In this document: positions 1-59,027 of the stretch, in pieces
Layout: each line of letters opens with the position of its first letter
How positions within the stretch are numbered: position 1 is the stretch's first letter
NCBI GenBank assembly: GCA_035772405.1
Contig: JAYKKM010000428.1
Span: forward strand, 2,688,501 to 2,752,500
Source: Chrysogorgia sp. JL179-B06
Lineage: Eukaryota; Cnidaria; Anthozoa; Scleralcyonacea; Chrysogorgiidae
DNA length: 64,000 bases
Reading direction: 5' to 3'
The notes under the pieces: model-generated
Database searches by the model: none
Told to the model about the DNA's origin: nothing
Seen by the model: only the letters and a program-made list of their open reading frames with translations
Made by a program: the position numbers and the translations under genes

Positions 1-3
1 TAT

Positions 4-393
4 ATATAATTAACAAATAGATTCCATTTTGCCGTTGTCTGTTCAGTTATAGATGCACAGATGACGTCAGAACGTGGTAAGAACAAAAAAGTGGCCCACG
101 AGACGATAGTCGAGTGGGTCACTGATGTTCTTACCACGTTCTGACGTCCTCTGTGCATCTATAACTGAACAGACAACGGCTACAATAAAAATTGGAAACA
201 AACCATTCACAAGGCTCATTAGCTCTTTGGCGATTTCTGGGGCATGATAAAAGATAAAAGCAGTCGGCTGACGTGATATGGCGTGAGCTGACGTGATATG
301 GCGTGAGCTGACGTGTATGGCGTGAGCTGACGTGATCCGTGCATCTGTCCTCTAATAGATCATGGCCAACAACCAATGAGAATGCGCGTAGTA

Positions 394-397
<4 letters not shown>
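4..397. mobile_element. Foldback/MITE-like element, copy A
   Basis: About 390 bp. Inside it the arms gatgcacag-atgacgtcagaacgtgg (52-76) and their reverse complement (129-160) form a long hairpin. A wider inverted pair (16-50 and 155-180) extends the palindrome. A short gctgacgtgatatggcgt motif repeats at 269-340. The same element occurs at 1834-2828 (with two insertions) and 45830-46180. There is no coding capacity, so it is presumably moved by an enzyme encoded elsewhere. Confidence 0.7.

Positions 398-425
<28 letters not shown>
398..425. repeat. (TA)n microsatellite
   Basis: Uninterrupted AT dinucleotide tract that directly abuts the 3' end of the minus-strand PLE fragment. Confidence 0.9.
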
Positions 426-985
426 CTTAGGATAAATATCAAAGCCCAGCATAATATTTAACAAAAACCATTATATCGAGTAAAACACAAGTGAAATCAT
501 AATATTTATTAAGGTTGATTAACGTTTCGTTGTAAACACAACATCTTCAGAGAATAATAATTTACATAAGTGCAGGAGCCTAAATATATAGTTACAAAGT
601 TGTCATAAATTATGAATTAATTAACAAATCAAGAGAGGAAACTAAAAATACATATTACAGGATCAGACGACACTAGTATACAATGACAATGACGGAATTA
701 TAAGCTTACAAAAGAAAAAGTGGTGCGGTGCCAATATTTGCGTTTAAAGGTGGTTTGAGATCGTGATTGAGTTGAGTTTCGCGCAAAAGAAGTTCAGATT
801 CAAAAGTACAACTTGAGATAATCTTAAAATCACTAAAAGAGACAGGGTGACCAGTGTCACGGTGATGAGAGAGGATACTTGTGAGAAGAGGGTTACTATA
901 CTTCTTCCCAGTATTAGAGGTGAGATTCCCATGTGGTTAGACACACGTGTATGTAGATGTCGGATTGTTACTCCTATATGTAAGA
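426..985 (-). pseudogene. Penelope-like element, 3' end (GIY-YIG C-terminal fragment plus 3' UTR)
   Basis: The minus-strand translation around 720-960 contains the conserved end of the PLE endonuclease region, including an ESELLLRET-like stretch followed by LKPPLN. This is an inexact but recognisable match to the C-terminal tail of PLE proteins, with at least one in-frame stop. The 3' UTR ends at 426 against (TA)n. It contains CTGAAGA, a short hairpin and GAAAC at about 528-558, resembling a hammerhead core. It lies head-to-head with the reverse transcriptase fragment at 1095-1830. Confidence 0.6.
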
Positions 986-1094
986 AGCTCCGCAGCTTCT
1001 GCACGTAAAATTATATACAACATGAGATCTAAAACGTAAGGGAATTTTATCTTTAAAAGAAAAGAAGTGAAAAAGTCTAACTGAAGGACAAGCG

Positions 1095-1830
1095 AAAAAT
1101 TGCCATTGCCAGTGAAAAATTGCCATTTCTTGTTCAACGGCGAAGTACAGTATATCAACAGGTAGATGGCATTGCCATGGGTTCTCCCCTGGGACATCTC
1201 TTTGCCAATATATTTATCGCCTATGATGAACGCACTTGCCGGATAGATGAATGTCCACCTGAGTTCAAACCTTTGTTTTATCGTCGTTATGTTGACGACT
1301 GTTTCATCTTGTTTGTTCCGATCACGTTCTTCCATTTCTTAATTACTTTAACTCTAAGCATGCAAAAATAAAATGTACTCATGAATTGGAGGTAAACAAA
1401 TCCTTGTCTTTCCTAGACATAAGTGTCAATCGTTTCGGTGGTTGCTTTTCCACAAATGTTTACCGTAAACCAACTTTTACTGGTCTTTTGACCTCTTTTG
1501 ATTCTTTTATTCCGTTTTCTTACAAAAGAGGTCTAATCTTTTCCTTACTTTACCGTTGCTTCAACATTTGTTCTATACATACGCTATTTTTAATGTTGAA
1601 CTAGAAAAACTAAAACGCATCCTTATAAATAATGGTTATCCAGATAAATTTCTTGACAGTTGTGTTACTGCTTTTCTCGACAAAGTTTTCTCAAAATCAC
1701 CTAAACCACCCACAGTTCCTAAACGCACTGTTTATTTCTCTCTACCATTTATCGGACAACACTTCGTTTAAATCCGAACCCAACTCCGGAAACTTCTCTC
1801 ATCTGCATGCCTATCCTCAAATTGAATATA
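1095..1830 (+). pseudogene. Penelope-like element reverse transcriptase fragment
   Basis: Broken across three frames (1120-1371, 1386-1604, 1556-1771). The visible RT signatures are VDGIAMGSPLG, the catalytic YVDD within FYRRYVDDCF, and FLDISV...YRKPTFTG, all typical of PLE RT fingers, palm and thumb. Frameshifts separate the pieces. The N-terminal part and the GIY-YIG domain are absent on this strand. Confidence 0.8.
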
Positions 1831-1880
1831 CATATATACATTTAACAAATAGATTCTATTTTGCCGTTGTCTGTTCAATT

Positions 1881-2190
1881 TTAGTAGAAACTGACCATGG
1901 TCTATTACAAATGCTGCATTCTGATTGGCTACTCAACCGTTGTCTATTCGTGATAGACAACGTTTGGGAAACGCGTTCAAAACAATGGCAGAAAACTCTC
2001 GTTTTGGGGAGGTTTCAGATGAGTTTTTGGATAATTTTTTGGAGAATGCATGATTTGTAATAGTCCACTAATTTGTTTCTACTAAAACAATTAGACAACT
2101 CGTCCTCGTTGTCTATGAGCGAATAGTCAACTCAGGCTTCGCCTTCGTTGACTATTCGCTCATAGACAACTCGGACTCGTTGTCTAATTG
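1881..2190. mobile_element. Inner foldback element, insertion 1
   Basis: It begins ttagtagaaactgaccatgg. An inverted copy of the start (catgatttgtaatagtcc ... gtttctactaaaa) ends at 2087. This is followed by a near-perfect 103-bp palindrome (2088-2190) with arms caattagacaact / ttgtctaattg. Confidence 0.72.
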
Positions 2191-2461
2191 TTAAATAGAT
2201 GCACAGATGACGTCAGAACGTGGTAAGAACAAAAAAGTGGCCCACGAGACGATAGTCGAGTGGGTCACTGATGTTCTTGCATCTATAACTGAACAGACAA
2301 CGACAAAATGGAATCTATTTGTTTTATACAATAAAAATTGAAAACAAACCATTCAAAAGGCTTATTAGATTTTTGGCAATTTCTGGGGCATGAAAAAAGA
2401 TAAAAGCAGTCGGCTGACGTGATATGGCGTGAGCTGACGTGATCCGTGCATCTGTCCTCTA

Positions 2462-2770
2462 TTAGTAGAAACTGACCATGGTCTATTACAAATGCTGCAT
2501 TCTGATTGGTTACTCAACCGTTGTCTATTCGTGATAGACAACGTTTGGGAAACGCGTTCAAAACAATGGCAGAAAACTCTCGTTTTGGGGAGGTTTCACA
2601 TGAGTTTTCGGATATTTTTTTGAGAATGCATGATTTGTAATAGTCCACTAATTTGTTTCTACTAAAACAATTAGACAACTCGTCCTCGTTGTCTATGAGC
2701 GAATAGTCAACTCAGGCTTCGCCTTCGTTGACTATTCGCTCATAGACAACTCGGACTCGTTGTCTAATTG
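2462..2770. mobile_element. Inner foldback element, insertion 2
   Basis: Nearly identical to 1881-2190, including the 103-bp palindrome (2668-2770), but at a different site in the host element. Two insertions of one family in one host copy indicate recent activity or a preferred target. Confidence 0.72.
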
Positions 2771-2868
2771 TTAAATAGATCATGGCCAACAACCAATGAG
2801 AATGCGCGTAGTAAACAGGTTATTGTATAAATATACAAACAGTATATACATATATATATATATATATA

Positions 2869-3032
2869 GAAACGATTTATGGTGAAGGAAAATTTCGAGT
2901 GTTAGAATACATAGATTTTAAGACCAAACCGGGACCAGTTGCGAAAAATGCAACTTCAAGGCCTTCTGGCTGGAATTGAACCCGCGACCCTGCGATGCTA
3001 GTGCAGTGCTCTGACTACTGAGCTACGGAAGC
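2869..3032 (-). repeat. tRNA-Ala-derived SINE with (TA)n tail
   Basis: The minus strand starts with a tRNA-like head (2961-3032): an A-box-like TAGCTCAGTAGTCAGAGCA, a loop holding AGC (Ala) and a B-box GGGTTCAATTCC. The acceptor stem is mismatched. A body of about 90 bp follows, then (TA)n at 2846-2868. A body-only copy lies at 8958-9056 on the plus strand and a partial one at 3148-3212. It is not a functional tRNA because the stem pairing is poor and a body follows. Confidence 0.75.
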
Positions 3033-3100
3033 CGTTGCCGAGAGCCTAGTCACGAGTTCTGTATATATGCAGTGGTGGTAATGCCGGGATAAGATTCTGG

Positions 3101-3277
3101 GTATATTATAGGTAATATTTGGCATTTCACTCGATCAAACTACATGTTGAAACGATTTATGCAGGTGAAGGAAAATTTCGAGTGTTAGAATACATACATT
3201 TTAAGACCAAGTGAAATGTGAAATATTACCTATAATATACATATGCCAAAATATTAAATGCCAAATATTACCTATAT
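3101..3277. repeat. Inverted repeat around a partial SINE copy
   Basis: tataggtaatatttggcat at 3108-3126 recurs inverted at about 3217-3240 and again at 3255-3275. Between the first pair lies a partial minus-strand SINE body (3148-3212). Confidence 0.55.
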
Positions 3278-3418
<141 letters not shown>

Positions 3419-3588
3419 CCCATTATATTTATGAAATAAAAATAATTAACATCATGCAAAGTAAGTGTGCTGCCGGTCTTGTGGTCCCTTGGGGCCCTAT
3501 AGATATTCAGGGCTGAATGCCTTACGTTAATGCAAAAACTCGTGGGCGTGGCATCTGACGGTCCTCCACTTCAGGGCTTATTCGTGCT

Positions 3589-4324
3589 TAGCCTGCGTGC
3601 AGACTGCACCTGATAATGAAATTTAATATCAGGTAGAGTCTGCGAATCGGAGACAGAAAGCTTGTTCTGGTCACGTGGATTTTTGAAGTAATTAAAATAG
3701 TTGTATGCAAGATAATTCATAATTATTCATGGCGTTGAAAAAATGGCATTGAAAAAAGCCACAAACGACGCCAAGAGCATGTTCAAAACTTTCACAAGCT
3801 TCAAGATCGATACTAGCCTGCGCTGCAAACAAATCCGAAACCCAGGTTGAGTACGTCTGCCGTCTGCGTAATAGCGGCGGAATCAAAAGCCCGCAACAAA
3901 CTTTCAAAAACATATCAATCAATGTCAAACAGACCATCTTCGTTGTTTACTCTACTTGTTGTTATAACATCTGGTTTTCTTTTTCTGTCGTGTAAAGTCA
4001 ATATAAAGACTCAGAAGTAGCGTTTTTCAAAGCAGCCAATCTTGATTAACTGTATAAAATGCTGTTTGTTGCGATGTTTCGTTAACAAGGAATCCAGCGC
4101 TATTACGACGCAGACGCGTTAACCTTGGTTTAGCTTAAACAGTTCGTCTGTGGCGCAGGCTAGATCAACACACGCCATCGCGTTTGGGGTAAATTATCAC
4201 TAATCACGAATATTTAACAATTGGCCAATCATACGCTTTCCCCACTTTTGTTGGGAAATCCACGTGACCAGACTCTATCTGATATTAAATTTCATTATCA
4301 GGTGGAGTCTGCACGCAGGCTAAT
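3589..4324. mobile_element. MITE with ~45-bp TIRs (tagcctgcgtgcagac), containing a nested relative
   Basis: The left arm tagcctgcgtgcagactgc plus the following gataatgaaatttaatatc is repeated inverted at 4270-4322. Within it, a shorter tagcctgcg...cgcaggcta pair spans about 3814-4166 and looks like a second, nested member. There is no coding sequence. Confidence 0.7.
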
Positions 4325-4478
4325 TCGTGCTCTGTTCGTCGTACACGATACTTCGTTCCCTCCCACCCAACCCTCATCTAACATAGCTCATTTTTGTGCT
4401 CCCGTGCTTCGGACTGTGCTACTTTGCTTTCATTCAGCTGTTGCCTACTGGCTAGCTGCTAGTGCGGGTCCGCACTGG

Positions 4479-4660
4479 GCAACGTCGACGTACAGTCGTT
4501 GGGGGACTGTATTTGTGCTCCCTGCTGTTGCTCAGTCGTGTTCGCCGTACAGTCGTTGGGGACTGTATTTGTGCTCCCTGCTGTTGCTCAGTCGTGTGGG
4601 TGGTCCGTACTGGGCAACGTCGACGTACAGTCGTTGGAGTCGTGTGGGGGGTCATCCGGT
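4479..4660. repeat. Short minisatellite, ~57-bp unit
   Basis: Units containing tacagtcgttgggg, actgtatttgtgctccctgc and tgttgctcagtcgtgt occur about 2.5 times. The long overlapping frames on both strands here arise from the repeat and match no family I know. Confidence 0.65.
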
Positions 4661-4794
4661 TCAACTGCTGTTAGCGCTTGTGCGGGTCCGTATATTCTGC
4701 AACGTTGCTTATCGTTCAGCCGTTGGGGGACTGTATTTGCGCTATGTCTTTGCTTGCATATTGTCGGCAGCTGTCAGTATTTGCTTTCGTCTGC

Positions 4795-5575
4795 GGGGTA
4801 ACTTAATTTATGTTTGTCTCCTGTTCTGCTGCATGTGTTTGCTCCGTCGCACCAGTATTTGGTTCGCTGCTTAGCTACTATTTAATGTTAGTGTGTGTAC
4901 AACCGCGCCAGTACATCTGGTTTATTCCCCGGCTATTCTGGCTGACTTCCTTTGTGTTTGTCTCCTGTTCTGCTGTACGTGTTGTCTATGCATCAATTAA
5001 CATTAGTGTACCGTCGCGCCAATGCATCTGGTCCGCTGTTTTGGCTACTATTTTAATGTTAGTACGTGTACAATCGCGCCATTACATCTGGTTTGTTCCC
5101 CGGCTATTCTGGGTGACTTAATTTAATTTATGTTTGTCTCCTGTTCTGTTGCGCATGTGTTTATTATAAGTAATATCATGGTAGTGAGGTGTATTAACTG
5201 TTAAACCGCCCGCTCGATGAGGGTCATTAATACCATGGTTGTCGAAATTTCATGTCTTTGCATGCCAGGTGAGAAGAAGCTAATACTACCTCTCATGACG
5301 TCATTCAAGGTTGTATTAGTTCTAATACGACCTCTAGATTGTATAAATTAATCCAAATGAGGTAATTTAGTTATTAATTCAACCTGAAAAGACAAAAGAA
5401 ATTGAGACAACCATGGTATTACTGTGTATAAAGTAACATTGCTGCTCGGCTACTCCGGGTGATATTTTACTGTTAGTGTACAGTAGAACTGGTCTGCTCC
5501 CCAGCTATCCTGGGTGATAACTAAAATGCTTGTTTGTCTCCTGTTCTGCTGCATGTGTTTACTGTGTGCAATCTC
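4795..5575. repeat. Diverged tandem repeat, ~175-bp unit, about 4 copies
   Basis: Each unit starts near tgtttgtctcctgttctgct (4809, 4957, 5131, 5530) and carries ggctattctgg(c/g)tgact near its end. The third unit is interrupted by the MITE at 5164-5421. Confidence 0.7.
5164..5421. mobile_element. MITE insertion in the tandem repeat, flanked by TTA
   Basis: The neighbouring unit reads catgtgtttactgtgtg (5551 region), which serves as the empty site. Here the same string is split after gtgttta, and TTA is present at both edges. The insert is composite: an outer segment (taatatcatggtagtg...) and an inner element with taccatggttgtc arms. Both parts are also found at 42699-43005. Confidence 0.75.
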
Positions 5576-5579
5576 GTTT

Positions 5580-6106
5580 GTTGTTCCGTCAACTTGATGT
5601 CGTCTGTTCTTGTGCATGTTCGCAGCTATATTCTCTTCACAGCAATGCTCCTAAGGCAATCCTCCATAGGAAATGTCCCATCAATGAGTCATCTCCATCC
5701 TCTAGCTAGATGTGGCTCTGGTTTTGGATCAAACCTCAAGGTCCGGTAGGCTGTAGTAGGGGTAATTTGTTATATACGGTAATTTTTTTCTCCACTTTAT
5801 GTGTGACATATAGTTCTGGTCAGGAGAGGGTAATTCTCGGAAACATTGTAACAAGTTAGTTGGGGAGTTTAGGCTCGCCTGGGGCTGCTCTACCTATGAG
5901 ACCGCTCCCGTCTTTGTGGATCTCTGGGTCCTGTAAACTGTTCCTCAGCTATTAGCGTAAAACCATCTCCGACAGAGCTACACCCTCCAAAGATTGAATT
6001 GGTTCAGGACACTGTGCCCAATTAGGTGCGGTTCCATACAGCGCATGGTCAGGAATCGCAGGGCTATCGGGGGTGCTATCGCAGACTCTTGCATGAATGT
6101 TAATAC
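5580..6106. other. Non-coding stretch, nothing recognised
   Basis: Unique-looking sequence. No collagen exon, transposon end or tandem repeat was recognised. Confidence 0.5.
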
Positions 6107-6428
<322 letters not shown>

Positions 6429-6603
6429 TGTCAGGAATCCTCCTTCTCAAGCTTAAAAACATTTATAAAACATCAGGGATAAAAACTTTAAAACTTTATT
6501 TAAACATCAACGTTTCGGGGCAAGCCCCTTTGTCAAGATATGAGTACACAGATTGTTGAAGCGCTAATATATACTCTACGATCTAATTAAAAATGCACCT
6601 ATT

Positions 6604-8240
6604 TTACAAAAAATCCCTAATATTAAGTCCCCGAGGTATAAATGAATCTAACTTGTATGCCCAGAATCCCTCCCTTGTTGTCGGATCATTTACATTTGTT
6701 TTGTCAATTATTTTAATTTTAACATCTTCCAAGCCATTATGTCCACTTTCAAAAAAATGTGCATACAAATGCTCACCTGCTATTCCCCTACAACCCTTGC
6801 CGAACCTATTCAAGCTACTCTTATGGTTATTAAATCTTTTCCTAAATGATGTAATCGTGCTTCCCACATAAATCTTAGCACATTTCTTACATATTATAAG
6901 ATAAATAACTCCAACTGAATCGCAATCAAACGCGTAATTGATGAAGTATGTATTACCCGCCCCTGCAAAGTTACATCCTTCATCAACATATTTACAAATT
7001 TGACAGCGAGACTTACCGCATTTTTTCATACCTTTATCCCTTAAATCTGAATTTTCACCTTTCAATTTTGCTCCAACCAAAACATCCTTAAAATTTTTTG
7101 ACCTCCTATATGCAATCATAGGCTTATCCCCAAAAATTTCCTTCATGTCATCCGAAGCATGCAAAATAGGCCAGATAGAATCAATAATATTCCTTACCCC
7201 TGACAACGCTGGATGAAAATTCATAACTAGAGGCATCCTATTAACTTTGGATTTATTGTTACCTCTATCCTGACAAAGAAGACTATCTCTATTTTGTCTT
7301 TTTGCTTTAATAAACTGAGATTCAACTACCTTGCGTTTAAATCCCCTCTTAATAAAATGTCCCTTCATTTCCTTCAACCGTTCTTCAAAAACTTCGTCTG
7401 AGTCACAAATCCGCCTGAGCCTTAATGCTTGCCCATAAGGTATGCCTTTCTTGACATGCAATGGATGACATGATTTATAATCCAAATATTGATGTGTATC
7501 TGTAGGTTTAGAATACACATCCGTGGTTAGCCTATTATTTCTAAGTTTAACTAAAACATCCAAGAATGGGAGCTCACTTTTAGACCATTCCCATGTAAAC
7601 TTAATGGTTTCATGATAAGAATTTGCATAAGTGAAAAATTCAAGTAAAGCCTCTTCTCCATGTAACCATATTAGAAAAATATCATCTAAAAACCTCCACC
7701 AAACCCAAGATGTCAGGTGATAATCCTTTAACATTCTACTTTCAAGTTTACTCATAAACATGTTAGCAAAAGATGGAGCAAACTTAGTACCTATAGCAGT
7801 ACCCAATTTCTGTCTATAGATGTTGTCCTCAAATTCAAAAAAATTATTTTCTAAAATAAACTTAGCCACATCTACCAAATCCTCCGCTCCGATACACATA
7901 TTATTCAAATTTGATTCATTAACAAATTCCTCAATAATTTCCTTCATACAATTCAATCCCTCACCATGAGGTATATGTGGATATAAACCAACAACATCCA
8001 TAGAACAGATAATTGCATTATCTGGAATATCACCCAACATCCTAAGTTTACCAAGAAAATCCGTAGTGTCCTTAATAATATAAGGTAAGGTCTTTATGAT
8101 AGGTCGGAGGTGAAAATCCACAAACTCTGAAAGCCCCTCAGTTGGCGTACCACAATTGGAAATTACAGGCCTACCGGGAACATCTATCAATCTTTTGTGG
8201 ATTTTCGGAAGCAAATAAAACCTACCCAGTTTACCCTCTC
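6604..8240 (-). CDS. Penelope-like element ORF: reverse transcriptase + GIY-YIG endonuclease, 5'-truncated but otherwise intact
   Basis: About 540 codons are open without stop. RT motifs run in order: LLPKIHK and GRPVISN (N-terminal RT signature of PLEs), SMDVVGLYPHIP, GTAIGTKFAPSFANMFM, the catalytic FLDD in WWRFLDDIFLIW, and FLDVLVKL. A Cys cluster (CGKSRCQIC) follows, then the GIY-YIG nuclease with GVIYLI and KIYVGST, ending in RGLNIRDFL and a stop at 6604. PLEs use this pair to nick DNA and prime reverse transcription. There is no ATG at the start of the open frame: it runs in from upstream (GKLGRFY) and breaks at about 8240, where an inverted 3' fragment begins. With no frameshifts and near-identical flanking copies, this is a recent insertion. 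It lies antisense to nothing: same strand as the collagen, 3' of E31. Confidence 0.92.
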
Positions 8241-9190
<950 letters not shown>

Positions 9191-9423
9191 TACAGTATAT
9201 ATGCATACATATACACACTACATACTTTATAAAAATTTCCCTGCAAGAATATTTTCAGTGGTGGTGGTACACACAAATATGTCATTTAATTTTTCCGTGT
9301 GACATATGCCAAAAATATGTCCCAATAGACAATGTACATGCCTTGGTATGCTGTATTAAATCATGTATTTGCGTATTTTGTTTGACATTATGTATCCTTC
9401 AAAACTCTTTTAGACCACCCTCA

Positions 9424-9530
9424 AAATGCAGGAAATGCTATTTCAGAGACTCTAAAATTCAAAAATTTCCGAGGGACCATGCCCGCCGACCCCCACTTGT
9501 AGATTGCCTTCGATACCCTGCTTAATGAGC
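9424..9530 (+). repeat. Dispersed hAT-like internal fragment
   Basis: Contains aaatgcaggaaatgctattt, cagagactct and a C-rich stretch. The same motif order occurs at 18414-18495, at 40158-40250 and inverted at 51735-51800, so it is a transposon-derived fragment rather than a gene. Confidence 0.5.
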
Positions 9531-9664
9531 ATATATTGTCACAATGGTGGAACGGATAAATGTTCAGTATACTTTCACTTATGTAGATCTTACTCCAGCC
9601 AAAATACAAGTAGAGTTCATATGAAACATTGACAGGCAATCTTAAACAACACAATAAAACCTAC

Positions 9665-58209
<48,545 letters not shown>

Positions 58210-58339
58210 CTATACAAATAAAAACAATTTCAAAATATAAATAAACAAATATAACACTGATGCATTAGCTAAACATTTCAGAATCATCCTCAGGGTAACA
58301 TGAAAATTAATCGAAATGATTAACCTACAGTACTAGTCG

Positions 58340-58440
58340 ATGGAAAATTGTTGAATGGAGCGAGATTTGAACTCGAACATTCCGGATTCCGGTCCGCAGC
58401 TCTACCAGCTGAGCTACCGTGCCAACTGGGAACAGTTAGA
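58340..58440 (-). repeat. tRNA-derived SINE, third family
   Basis: Minus strand: cacggtagctcagctggtag (A box) and gttcgagttcaaatctcgc (B box), then caacaattttcc. Not a real tRNA: the anticodon arm does not fold properly and a body follows. Confidence 0.65.
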
Positions 58441-58762
58441 AGGCACTCAGAGACTGCATACCTCTGACAGCGAGTTGTCTATAAACTGGTCTCTCTTGAA
58501 TGAATAAAATGCTTGATTGCATTTGTTCCGTTGAGTGCACCTTTTGGCTTTTGTATAAACAATGACACTGACAAGCCCGTTGTTTTGCGAATTCCTTTGT
58601 TTGTGAATATTAAAGATTTTCAAGCGTTTTGTTTCCATTCATTTTTTCTACACGGAGAAAGCTTACAGACAGATTTGTATCAAAATCCAATTTTCATCCA
58701 AATTTAACCAACATTTAATGGATTGGTCCTTAGCATATGACCATCCCTGCTTAAAGAAATAA

Positions 58763-58768
<6 letters not shown>

Positions 58769-58853
<85 letters not shown>
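58769..58853. repeat. (GACA)n microsatellite
   Basis: About 85 bp of gacagaca following aaagaaataaag; possibly the tail of a retroelement. Confidence 0.93.
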
Positions 58854-58884
58854 GGTAAAAACAACCTCCTGGAGGAGGTAATTA

Positions 58885-58990
58885 GCACACTGTTCCCAGT
58901 TGGTATGGCTCAACTGGTAGAGCAGCGGACCGGGATCCCAATGGTGCGAGATCAAATCCTGCTTCAGTCAACAATTTTCCGTAAACATGG
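58885..58990 (+). repeat. tRNA-derived SINE, third family, inverted partner
   Basis: ttcccagttggtatggctca, actggtagagcagcggaccg and gtcaacaattttcc match 58340-58440 in the opposite orientation. Confidence 0.65.
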
Positions 58991-59027
58991 TTTAACAAAT
59001 TGTAACAGATTAAATCTAACAACCATA

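Larger units (their letters stand above)
1834..2828. mobile_element. Foldback/MITE-like element, copy B, carrying two insertions of a second element
   Basis: This is the element of 4-397, but split by inserts at 1881-2190 and 2462-2770. Copy A shows the uninterrupted junctions (ctgttcagttatagatgcac and cctctaatagatcatgg). The terminal arms (aacaaatagattctatt...) recur inverted near 2305-2325. Confidence 0.75.

Noticed and set aside
937..1335. 132-codon minus-strand frame
   Set aside because: It is antisense to the PLE reverse transcriptase fragment and spans the head-to-head join.
2961..3032. tRNA-Ala gene
   Set aside because: Boxes A and B and an AGC loop are present, but the acceptor stem mismatches and it is fused to a SINE body with a TA tail.
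4221..4874. 217-codon plus-strand frame
   Set aside because: It crosses a MITE end and a short tandem repeat, with no recognisable domain and equally long frames on the other strand.
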